Source: SIG469 sp964384255
Lineage (GTDB): Bacteria; Bacillota; Clostridia; Oscillospirales; Oscillospiraceae
NCBI GenBank assembly: GCA_964384255.1
Contig: CAYLKH010000025.1
Coordinates: 1 to 28,845, forward strand
Direction of reading: 5' to 3'
Length of the DNA stretch: 28,845 nt
Shown here: piece by piece, positions 22,124-28,845 of the stretch
Position numbering within the stretch: position 1 is the first letter of the stretch
Layout: every line of letters starts with the position of its first letter
The notes under the pieces: model-generated
What the model was told of the DNA's origin: nothing
Seen by the model: the letters and a program-made list of their open reading frames with translations, nothing else
Database searches by the model: none
Position numbers and translations under genes: made by a program

Positions 22124-22708
22124 ATGCCGCCGAAAACTCGAATCACAAAAGACAGAATTGTTGATATGGCTGTTGAGCTTGCCAGAAAAAACGGGGAGCA
22201 GGCTGTTAATGCCCGGAGCGTCGCCGGAGCGCTGGGGTGTTCGACCCAGCCCATATTTTCAAACTTTGCTACCATGGACGACTTGCGCGAAGCGGTGAGG
22301 GAGGCTGCAAATGGGTTGTATCAGGCTTATCTGCAAGCTGACATGGCTCAGGGAAAATATCCCCCATATAAGGCCAGCGGTATGGCATATATTCGCTTTG
22401 CCAGAGAGGAAAAAGAGCTGTTTAAGCTGCTGTTTATGCGCGACAGGAGCAACGAGGTGATAGAGGAGGACAGGGAATCTATTCGACCCCTGCTTGAGAT
22501 GATCCGGAAAAACCTGGATATCACCGAGGATGAGGCCTTTTTGTTCCATATGGAAATGTGGGTATATGTTCACGGAATAGCGACCATGATCGCCACGGCC
22601 TATTTGAACTGGGACGAAGCTATGATCAGCAAAATACTTACAGACGCATACATGGGAATGAAGCGTCAATATACGGAGGGGAAAAATCGTGCTGGCAATC
22701 AAGGCTGA
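22124..22708 (+). CDS. TetR/AcrR family transcriptional repressor
   Basis: The 194-aa protein begins with a TetR helix-turn-helix (ITKDRIVDMAVELARKNG...NARSVAGALGCSTQPIFSNFATMDDL). A helical ligand-binding domain of the TetR C-terminal type (MAYIRFAREEKELFKLLFMRDRS) follows. AAGGAGA lies 7 nt before the ATG. It overlaps the downstream ABC ATPase by 20 nt, so it is translated with the exporter it probably regulates. The inverted repeat at 22079-22108 is its likely operator. The inducer is unknown. Confidence 0.93.
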   Translation: MPPKTRITKDRIVDMAVELARKNGEQAVNARSVAGALGCSTQPIFSNFATMDDLREAVREAANGLYQAYLQADMAQGKYPPYKASGMAYIRFAREEKELFKLLFMRDRSNEVIEEDRESIRPLLEMIRKNLDITEDEAFLFHMEMWVYVHGIATMIATAYLNWDEAMISKILTDAYMGMKRQYTEGKNRAGNQG

Positions 22709-23417
22709 AAACCTGCGAAAAGAATATAATGACACAGTGGCGGTGGCCGGGATCGACCTCGAAGTACGGCAGGGAGAACTGTTTTCGCTGCTGGGAGTCA
22801 ACGGCGCCGGAAAGACAACTACCATAAAAATGCTCTCCTGCCTGACAAAACCGACCGGCGGAGATGCTTATCTCAACGGCAAAAGTATTTTGAAGGATAC
22901 TGCTGCGGTCAAGTCCATGATCGCGGTGTCTCCCCAGGAAAACGCTGTTGCTCCCGGCCTTACGGCTTGGGAAAACCTTGAGCTGATGTGCGGCGTTCAT
23001 GGCTTTTCAAAGGAAAAACGGAAAGCCAGGATCAGCGAACTGACAAAGCTGCTGGATATGGAAAAAATCAGCCGAAAGAAAGCGGGAAAACTGTCGGGCG
23101 GATGGCAGCGCCGACTGAGCATCGCAATGGCCCTTGTCAGCGAACCGGAGATACTGTTTCTTGACGAACCGACCCTGGGGCTGGATGTGCTGGCAAGGAG
23201 CGCTCTTTGGGACATTATCCGTTCTTTGAAAGGAAAAGTGACTATCATTCTGACGACCCATTATATGGAAGAGGCAGAAACGCTGTCTGACCGGATCGGC
23301 ATTATGAAAGACGGAAGACTGCTGATTTGCGATACTGCCTCCGGTATCAGAAATGCGGCGGGAACGGATAATTTTGAGCAGGCGTTTATCCGCATAGTGA
23401 AGGAGGGGGAGAAATGA
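22689..23417 (+). CDS. ABC transporter ATP-binding protein (DrrA/NatA type)
   Basis: The 242-aa ATPase has Walker A GVNGAGKTT (36-44), Q-loop SPQ (Gln83), signature LSGGW (135-139), Walker B ILFLDE (155-160) and switch His191 in TTHY. The spacing is that of single-domain export ATPases. The start is GTG at 22689, with GGAGGGG 7 nt upstream. It overlaps the TetR gene and ends in an ATGA overlap with the permease gene, so the three proteins form one unit. Confidence 0.95.
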   Translation: MLAIKAENLRKEYNDTVAVAGIDLEVRQGELFSLLGVNGAGKTTTIKMLSCLTKPTGGDAYLNGKSILKDTAAVKSMIAVSPQENAVAPGLTAWENLELMCGVHGFSKEKRKARISELTKLLDMEKISRKKAGKLSGGWQRRLSIAMALVSEPEILFLDEPTLGLDVLARSALWDIIRSLKGKVTIILTTHYMEEAETLSDRIGIMKDGRLLICDTASGIRNAAGTDNFEQAFIRIVKEGEK

Positions 23418-24145
23418 GGATGCTTACCTTTGCAAACAGAATAGGGAAGGAGATACTCCGGGATCCCCTGAACCTGTGTTTTGGACTGGGATTTCCGCTG
23501 GTGCTGATTTTGCTGCTTAGCGCGATACAGGCCAATGTTCCGGTCAGCCTGTTTGAGATCGGGCAGCTTACTCCGGGGATAACCGTTTTTGGCCTGTCCT
23601 TTATGACACTGTTTTCCGCGACGATAATCGCGAAGGACAGGGGAAGCTCTTTGCTGCAAAGACTGTATACCACACCCATGACACCGGCGGACTTTATCTT
23701 TGGATATACCCTGCCTGTTATCCCCATTGCGGCGGCCCAATGTGTGGCCTGTTATGGGGCGGCACTGTGTCTGGGGTTAGAACTGACGGTAAATATTCTG
23801 TACTCGGTGCTGTGCATTATTCCAGTGTCCGTGCTGTATATTGCTCTGGGCCTGCTTTGCGGAAGCGTATTTACAGATAAGCAGGTTGGTGGCATATGCG
23901 GAGCGCTGCTTACGAATCTTTCTGCATGGCTCAGCGGCACCTGGTTCGATCTGGAACTTGTGGGAGGAGGGTTCAAGAAGCTCGCCTATGCCCTGCCTTT
24001 CGTTCACGCTGTTGAAATGGAGCGGGCAGTATTGGGAGGAAGCTGGGCAGATATTTTCCCCCACGTATGGTGGGTCATGGGATACATGGTCATAACGCTG
24101 CTCGCCGCTGTGGCCCTGTTCCTCAGGCAGATGAGAAGACAATGA
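23414..24145 (+). CDS. ABC-2 type transporter permease
   Basis: The 243-aa membrane protein has about six helices and the ABC-2 hallmarks: a LGFPLVLILLLSAI first helix, then ATIIAKDRGSSLLQRLYTTPMTPADFIFGY, the conserved cytoplasmic loop of this family, and AYALPFVHAVEMERAV near the C-terminus. It forms the channel of the exporter powered by the preceding ATPase, probably for a drug, lipid or peptide. The ATG overlaps the ATPase stop codon. Confidence 0.93.
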   Translation: MRMLTFANRIGKEILRDPLNLCFGLGFPLVLILLLSAIQANVPVSLFEIGQLTPGITVFGLSFMTLFSATIIAKDRGSSLLQRLYTTPMTPADFIFGYTLPVIPIAAAQCVACYGAALCLGLELTVNILYSVLCIIPVSVLYIALGLLCGSVFTDKQVGGICGALLTNLSAWLSGTWFDLELVGGGFKKLAYALPFVHAVEMERAVLGGSWADIFPHVWWVMGYMVITLLAAVALFLRQMRRQ

Positions 24146-24190
24146 AAAAGAAACTGCTGCCTTGCTCTGCGGTTTTCTGACAGATATAAC

Positions 24191-24223
24191 AAAGGGAAGG
24201 AGACGAAACTCCTTCCCTTTTTC
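24191..24223. terminator. Intrinsic terminator between the ABC operon and SLH gene
   Basis: Perfect 12-bp arms AAAGGGAAGGAG (24191-24202) and CTCCTTCCCTTT (24209-24220) enclose a 6-nt loop and are followed by TTC. T-rich ends on both strands suggest it works for both convergent genes. Confidence 0.85.
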
Positions 24224-24236
24224 GGCGGTATGGCTT

Positions 24237-26369
24237 TTATTTATAAAGGACCACGTTTTCGTAGGTTCCCGGAGCGATACCGGTTTCAACGCCGCCTACA
24301 GTCATTTTGGAAGCGGTGACAACAGCGCCTTCTTCAATGACCAGAGTATTGACCACGCTGTCGGCCGTTACGGTCCAGGAGCTGGTGGCATCAACGGTGA
24401 CAGTAACGCCCTTGCCGCCCTGATATTTGTCGCGGCGGACAAAGCAGCCTTCCAGGCCGGAGCCTTCAAGAATGTTGAAGTTCAGGGTGCTGGCAGTATC
24501 GTAAATTATCTGACCCTTCATCTGCTGATTTGTGGCAGTGAAGGTACAATTGGGGCCGTTCAGACCGGGAGTACCCCAACCGCGGACGTTCTCGTTGCAA
24601 CAGGCAATAAGGAATATGTCGTTGGCATATACCATTTCAACATTCTCAATGCTGATGTTGCAGGAGGTGTTGGTGGTGTAGAACATGTTGCCGGATTCGG
24701 CAACCAGCCTGCCGCCCTTCATGGTGAAGCTGCTGCGGCCAATGGCTGCATCGCCGGACATGGACTGCATGACCATGATATTGCTCTTTTCGTCATCGTC
24801 AGCGGCGGTGGTAGCTTCGCCGCAAACGTTGCCGGTCAATGAGCAGTTTTCGAGATAGACGGAGTTTTTGCCTTCGATAACAACGCCCTGGGCAGTTTTG
24901 GCTACCAGTGTTGCGTTTTTGACCTCGATGTCAGCGGTGACATAAACAGCAGGGCTTCCGCCGCCGCCGGAAATGTAGGTGCCGCCGTCGATGCGCATGG
25001 TCCCGCCGCCTCTGTCGGAGCGTATAGCGGCAGAGGAGCCGCCAAGAGTTTCGACATCGCAGTTGTAGGCATACAGCGTGCCGCCGCCTGCTGCCATAAT
25101 GCCGCCGGAGCCGTTTTGCGTGGTGCGGACCACCAGATCCTTAACGGTGACCACAGCGTTTCCGTAGGAGAACACGCCGTTTGCTCCGTTGGCAGTGGTA
25201 GTAACGGTGCCGCCGTTTATCTCGATAGAGGAGTTGTCAGCGGCCATAACGGCAGAGTTTATGCCATAGAAGCTGGCGGCATCGCCGCCGGTATCGCCGG
25301 AGGACTTAACAACGGTGGGGGTATTCAGGACCGCGGCAACAGTGTCCTTTGCACGGACAGCGTTCTCTGTCGCGTTGGTGGATTCGTCAAACACAACATT
25401 GTCATAGGTTTTGGTTTCAAGCTCGGTCACGGTGGGGGAATAGGAGAAGGATACGGGACCGCCGCCACCGGGAGGAGGCGCAGGAACTCCGTTCCCGCCG
25501 CCGGACATTCCGCCGCCGCTGCCGCCGGCAGCAGACAGGTTTTGAATAAGAGCCTGAATGTCGATCTCCTGAGCTACCTGGATGGCGTTGCAGATAATGA
25601 CCGCTGCCTCTTCACGGGTAATGGCATCGGAGTTGGCGGTAACGATGCCGTTTCGCAGATCCAGCAGATCGGCATAGTTGTTGGTGGTGGAGGCCCAGCC
25701 GCTTCCTGTAAGCCCCTGGAAGCCCATGTAGGCCAGGATCATTTTTTCAGTCTCGGTCACGGTGACCTGGCTGGAATAGTCGAACCGGGTGGCGCTGCGG
25801 CCATTTATCATGCCCTTATCCACACAGTATTCCACATAGTCCTGGGACCAGCGGCCTTCAACGTCGGCAAAGGCAGTGGAGCCTGAAGCGGGGATCTGGT
25901 CATCGGTTAGGACGGATATGACTATGGCCAGCATTTTGGCCATCTCTTCGCGGGTGATGGTGTTGGCAGGCTTAAAGCTGCCGTCTGCATAACCGCTGAT
26001 AGCGCCCATTGCTACCAGCTGGGCGACCGCTTCGGGGGCGGTGATGCTGGCAGCATCGGTGAAGATGATGGAATCGGGGTTTTCGGATATGGCCATTACG
26101 CCATATTCGTCATCAGCTGTTTCACCGTCAGGGATATCGCCCTCGGTTGCTTCCGGCGGAACAGGAGCTTCTCCGCCCAGAAGCCGGTCCATGATGGGGA
26201 TAAGCTCCTCGGGGGTAAGGCCGGTGGCGGCCATAAGCTCGTCGGGAGACATGGTCTGGATCATTTCGACCGTTATGTCTTCCGGGGCAATTTCGGCGGC
26301 CAGAGCCGGCATTGCCACAAGGCACAGCACTGTTATCAGGCTCAGCAGTCTGATAAGATTCTTCTTCAT
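24237..26369 (-). CDS. Secreted SLH-domain protein with beta-helix adhesin-like region
   Basis: The 710-aa protein has a Sec signal peptide (MKKNLIRLLSLITVLCLV..PALA, cleavage after about residue 24). About three S-layer homology modules follow (around 100-150 with VAMGAISGYADGSFKPANTITREEMAKML, 160-215 with FADVEGRWSQDYVEYCVDKGMINGR, and 225-270 ending ITREEAAVIICNAI). Then comes a Gly/Pro linker (SGGGMSGGGNGVPAPPPGGGGP) and a long right-handed beta-helix from about 320 to the end. SLH modules bind pyruvylated wall polymers, so the beta-helix would be displayed on the cell surface. The C-terminal region resembles the leaderless protein at 16260-17651. GGAG precedes the ATG. Confidence 0.9.
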   Translation of the reverse strand: MKKNLIRLLSLITVLCLVAMPALAAEIAPEDITVEMIQTMSPDELMAATGLTPEELIPIMDRLLGGEAPVPPEATEGDIPDGETADDEYGVMAISENPDSIIFTDAASITAPEAVAQLVAMGAISGYADGSFKPANTITREEMAKMLAIVISVLTDDQIPASGSTAFADVEGRWSQDYVEYCVDKGMINGRSATRFDYSSQVTVTETEKMILAYMGFQGLTGSGWASTTNNYADLLDLRNGIVTANSDAITREEAAVIICNAIQVAQEIDIQALIQNLSAAGGSGGGMSGGGNGVPAPPPGGGGPVSFSYSPTVTELETKTYDNVVFDESTNATENAVRAKDTVAAVLNTPTVVKSSGDTGGDAASFYGINSAVMAADNSSIEINGGTVTTTANGANGVFSYGNAVVTVKDLVVRTTQNGSGGIMAAGGGTLYAYNCDVETLGGSSAAIRSDRGGGTMRIDGGTYISGGGGSPAVYVTADIEVKNATLVAKTAQGVVIEGKNSVYLENCSLTGNVCGEATTAADDDEKSNIMVMQSMSGDAAIGRSSFTMKGGRLVAESGNMFYTTNTSCNISIENVEMVYANDIFLIACCNENVRGWGTPGLNGPNCTFTATNQQMKGQIIYDTASTLNFNILEGSGLEGCFVRRDKYQGGKGVTVTVDATSSWTVTADSVVNTLVIEEGAVVTASKMTVGGVETGIAPGTYENVVLYK

Positions 26370-26419
26370 TGTGTTTCTCCTTTCGTTTTCTCTTCAGTCT
26401 TTGGATATTCGCTGAACTT

Positions 26420-26448
26420 AGGATACACTGTTTTCGAGAAAAAGTAAA
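26420..26448 (-). promoter_or_regulatory. Promoter of the SLH surface-protein gene
   Basis: On the minus strand there is TTTACT (26448-26443), a 17-bp spacer and TATCCT (26425-26420), 50 nt before the start codon. Confidence 0.55.
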
Positions 26449-26492
26449 CAAATGCCAGAGGTTATTTTTTGCCCTTTAGTTTAATTTACACT

Positions 26493-26520
26493 TTGATTTT
26501 GCCGATAGTGATGGTAATAT
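26493..26520 (+). promoter_or_regulatory. Promoter of deoB
   Basis: TTGATT (26493-26498), a 16-bp spacer and TAATAT (26515-26520) lie 31 nt before the deoB start codon, divergent from the SLH gene promoter. Confidence 0.5.
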
Positions 26521-26551
26521 GTATGTATCAAAGCAAAAAGGAGAAGACGAT

Positions 26552-27688
26552 ATGTTTAACAGGGTTCTTCTTATTGTTCTCGACAGCGTGGGCATAGGCG
26601 CTTTGCCCAACGCCGGAGATTATGGCGACGAAGGCGCTGCCACATTGCAGCATATTCTGGAAAGACATCCTCAGCTGGATATTCCCAACCTGACAGGGCT
26701 GGGGTTGAAGCACATCATGGGTATAGGCAGTGGCCAGGCCAGAGGAGTTTATTGCAAGGCAGACGAGCTGTCTGCCGGTAAGGATTCCATCGTTGGACAC
26801 TGGGAGCTTATGGGTGAGGTCACTACAGCCCCCTTCCAGACATTTGAAAAAGCTTTTCCCGACGATATTATCAGCCGGTTTGAATCCCTTATCGGAAGAA
26901 AGGTCATTGGAAACGAGGTGGCTTCAGGAACCGAGATAATCCAGCGGCTGGGTGACGAACACGTCAAAACCGGGTATCCGATCGTTTATACCTCGGCCGA
27001 CAGCGTTTTCCAGATCGCTGCCCACGAGGAGATCGTTCCGCTGGAAACTCTTTACAGCTGGTGCCATATGGCAAGAGAAATGTTCGACGATGGCGTGGCT
27101 GTTATTGGGCGCGTTATTGCCAGACCATTTTTAGGCTCCTCGGGCAGCTATACCCGCACCACCAATCGTCACGATTATGCCGCCATGCCCAAAAACACCA
27201 CGGTACCTCAGTTGCTCACCGCCAACGGTATCCCTGTTATTGGGGTCGGCAAAACCTATGACATCTTTTCGGGCGAGGGCTTTGCCGAAAATAATCCCAC
27301 CTCCGGCAACGCTGACGGAATAGCAAAAACCATCCGTTTTGCCCGGGAGAAAGATGGATTTATCTTTGTTAACCTCATAGATTACGATATGCTTTACGGC
27401 CACAGGAGAGACGTTGACGGCTATGCCGCCGCGTTAGAGGAGTTTGACAGGGCTATCCCTCAGATAATGGATGCCCTGGGTGACGGTCTGCTCATAATAA
27501 CCGCTGACCACGGCTGCGACCCCACCTATACCGGAACCGACCACACAAGGGAATATATCCCTGTTTTGTTGTGGCACAGGGGGATAACTCCCGGAAACGG
27601 CGGAATTAGAAAAACCTTTGCCGATGTGGGGGCCACCGTCCTTAAAGCCTTTGGCATTGACACACTCGTTGGAGACAGCATTATTTAA
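26552..27688 (+). CDS. deoB: Phosphopentomutase
   Basis: The protein is 378 aa from the ATG at 26552 (MFNRVLLIVLDSVGIGALPNA), with AAGGAG upstream; an in-frame ATG at 26519 overlaps the promoter. Alkaline-phosphatase superfamily features are present: LDSVGIGALPNAGDYGD with metal ligand Asp11, DSIVGHWELMGE, and the C-terminal ITADHGCDPTYTGTDHTRE metal/active-site block. It interconverts ribose or deoxyribose 1-phosphate and 5-phosphate in nucleoside salvage. The length is close to the usual ~390 aa. No other nucleoside catabolism genes are nearby. Confidence 0.96.
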   Translation: MFNRVLLIVLDSVGIGALPNAGDYGDEGAATLQHILERHPQLDIPNLTGLGLKHIMGIGSGQARGVYCKADELSAGKDSIVGHWELMGEVTTAPFQTFEKAFPDDIISRFESLIGRKVIGNEVASGTEIIQRLGDEHVKTGYPIVYTSADSVFQIAAHEEIVPLETLYSWCHMAREMFDDGVAVIGRVIARPFLGSSGSYTRTTNRHDYAAMPKNTTVPQLLTANGIPVIGVGKTYDIFSGEGFAENNPTSGNADGIAKTIRFAREKDGFIFVNLIDYDMLYGHRRDVDGYAAALEEFDRAIPQIMDALGDGLLIITADHGCDPTYTGTDHTREYIPVLLWHRGITPGNGGIRKTFADVGATVLKAFGIDTLVGDSII

Positions 27689-27765
27689 AGAACTTCTTTG
27701 TTTGATGATCGGTAATCCGAACGATGCGGACTTTGCGTATTTTAAATTAGGGAGTGAACTGAAAA

Positions 27766-28626
27766 ATGTGGATGTTCTTTGCCTTTGGTTCGGCTGTATT
27801 TGCCGGACTGACTTCGATCCTGGCAAAATGTGGGATCAGAAAAACGGATTCGACTGTGGCGACCGCCATACGCACCATTGTTGTGTTGCTGTTTTCCTGG
27901 GTCATGGTGTTTGTCGTTGGTTCTCAGAACGAGATAGCAGATGTTGATGGCAAAACGCTGCTGTTTCTGGTTTTGTCCGGTCTGGCGACCGGGGCCAGTT
28001 GGCTGTGCTATTTTAAGGCGTTGCAGCTGGGGGACATAAACAAGGTGGTGCCTATAGATAAATCCAGCACTGTACTTACCATCATTCTTGCGGCGGTGTT
28101 CCTCCGGGAAGGGGCCGGAACGGTAAAGATCATTGGTGTTGCGCTCATTGCCGCAGGTACGATACTGATGATCGAGAAAAAGGAGAATTCCGCAGGGGCG
28201 GCAAAGGGCATAAACTGGCTATGGTATGCTCTTGGATCCGCAGTGTTTGCCAGCCTGACTGCGATACTTGGCAAAATCGGCATTTCCGGCGTAGAGTCAA
28301 ATCTTGGCACTGCTATCCGCACCGGCGTAGTGCTGGTTATGTCATGGATGATGGTGGTCGTTCAGGGGAAACAGGAAAAGCTTAAGGAAATACCCAAAAA
28401 CGAGCTGGGCTTTATTTGCCTGTCTGGTCTGGCGACCGGAGCCAGCTGGTTGTGCTATTATAAGGCGTTGCAGGATGGACCGGCCAGCGTTGTGGTGCCT
28501 ATCGACAAGCTGAGCATTCTGGTGACCATTGCGTTTTCTTATGCTGTTTTTCATGAAAAACTGACCAGAAAAGCTGCTGTTGGCCTTGTGGGGATCGTTG
28601 CAGGTACCCTTCTGATGCTGGTTTGA
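27766..28626 (+). CDS. EamA/DMT family transporter with near-identical halves
   Basis: The 286-aa protein has about ten helices in two EamA domains. The halves are unusually alike: SGLATGASWLCYFKALQLGD...VVPIDKSS and SGLATGASWLCYYKALQDGP...VVPIDKLS, and GSAVFAGLTSILAKCGI against GSAVFASLTAILGKIGI. The coding DNA at 27976-28026 and 28422-28472 differs at only 5 of 51 positions. It exports or imports a small metabolite that cannot be identified here. No terminator is seen after deoB, 77 nt upstream, so cotranscription is possible. The Shine-Dalgarno (GGGAGTG) is somewhat far from the ATG. Confidence 0.88.
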   Translation: MWMFFAFGSAVFAGLTSILAKCGIRKTDSTVATAIRTIVVLLFSWVMVFVVGSQNEIADVDGKTLLFLVLSGLATGASWLCYFKALQLGDINKVVPIDKSSTVLTIILAAVFLREGAGTVKIIGVALIAAGTILMIEKKENSAGAAKGINWLWYALGSAVFASLTAILGKIGISGVESNLGTAIRTGVVLVMSWMMVVVQGKQEKLKEIPKNELGFICLSGLATGASWLCYYKALQDGPASVVVPIDKLSILVTIAFSYAVFHEKLTRKAAVGLVGIVAGTLLMLV

Positions 28627-28635
28627 CCAAAATAT

Positions 28636-28671
28636 AAACCTCCCGGCCTTTTATGCAAAGCCGGGAGGTTT
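28636..28671 (+). terminator. Terminator after the EamA transporter gene
   Basis: Perfect 12-bp arms AAACCTCCCGGC (28636-28647) and their complement (28660-28671) form a stem 9 nt after the stop codon. The T-tract is short. Confidence 0.75.
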
Positions 28672-28696
28672 GAGATTGTCAAAAAACCTCGTAGAG

Positions 28697-28716
28697 TTCG
28701 CCGCTTTAGCGGCGAA
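28697..28716. other. Small perfect hairpin next to repeat copy B
   Basis: TTCGCCGC-TTTA-GCGGCGAA is a perfect 8-bp hairpin followed by A-rich sequence and a near-palindromic AAATTTACATATGAAATTT. It may belong to the same dispersed element as the adjacent repeat. Confidence 0.5.
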
Positions 28717-28752
28717 AAAATTTACATATGAAATTTCCGGCGGCAGTGTAAA

Positions 28753-28845
28753 ACGTCAATGCAAGCATTGACGTCCCGAAAATTTCTCCGCTCGGCCTTC
28801 AAACGTGCGAAAAAGGCCGAATGTCGGCCTTTTGAGTGCGCTGCC
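28753..28845. repeat. Hairpin-rich ~90 bp dispersed repeat, copy B
   Basis: This is the second copy of the element at 1-91, in the same orientation. It begins with ACGTCAATGC-AA-GCATTGACGT, a perfect 10-bp dyad (28753-28774), and contains AAAGGCCG-N5-CGGCCTTT. It runs to the window edge, so its true right end is not visible. Confidence 0.75.

Noticed and set aside
1..28845. Terminal direct repeats taken as evidence of a circular plasmid or phage end redundancy
   Set aside because: The copies differ at about seven positions, and the gene content is ordinary chromosomal metabolism without replication, mobilisation or virion genes.
1..28845. tRNA, rRNA and insertion sequences
   Set aside because: I saw no T-loop GGTTCGA-type cloverleaf context, no rRNA signature and no transposase frame anywhere in the window.

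Overview
The window looks like chromosomal DNA from an anaerobic Firmicute of the class Clostridia, possibly Oscillospirales. The evidence is strong AAAGGAGG-type Shine-Dalgarno sites, TTGACA/TATAAT promoters, a Bacillus-type LexA box, SLH-anchored surface proteins, Cys-lipobox solute-binding lipoproteins and moderate GC content. The taxonomic call is inference. Both window ends lie in copies of the same ~90 bp hairpin-rich repeat (1-91 and 28756-28845), so this may be a contig that broke at a multicopy repeat.

Layout. (a) 187-2481, minus: a MATE efflux pump followed by a metallo-beta-lactamase-fold hydrolase with 13 Gly-Gly-Pro triplets inserted before its GHST motif. (b) 2608-3495, minus: a LysR regulator, divergent from an orphan solute-binding lipoprotein (4041-5774). 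(c) 5862-13908, minus: a compact aromatic amino acid operon, aroF-tyrA-aroB-aroA-aroC-pheA-aroE/aroK fusion-aroQ. It covers all seven shikimate steps to chorismate plus the dedicated steps to phenylpyruvate and 4-hydroxyphenylpyruvate. Upstream is a leader that appears undescribed here: a 31-codon peptide with nine Phe/Tyr codons in a 15-codon stretch (13994-14089), followed by an intrinsic terminator (13935-13963) and a candidate competing antiterminator. This looks like classical ribosome-mediated attenuation. (d) 14386-14907, minus: a small leaderless protein ending in 15 Gly-Gly-Pro triplets. (e) 15055-16023, minus: a GNAT acetyltransferase and a small EamA/DMT-type transporter behind a promoter, a short structured leader and a terminator-like hairpin (candidate riboswitch). 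(f) 16260-19594, plus: a cysteine-rich leaderless beta-helix protein and a second orphan solute-binding lipoprotein whose promoter matches the first one's. (g) 19659-21910, minus: an ECF transporter S component, a small conserved protein and a Y-family DNA polymerase preceded by a LexA box inside a 36-nt palindrome. (h) 22124-24145, plus: a TetR repressor with an ABC exporter pair and an operator-like inverted repeat at its promoter. (i) 24237-26369, minus: a secreted SLH/beta-helix surface protein. (j) 26552-28626, plus: phosphopentomutase (deoB) and an internally duplicated EamA transporter.

The strongest candidates for new biology are the Phe/Tyr leader-peptide attenuator governing the complete aromatic operon, the pair of otherwise unrelated cytoplasmic proteins carrying nearly pure (GGP)n tracts, and the structured leader in front of the DMT-GNAT pair. 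All calls come from reading the sequence; no database search was run.
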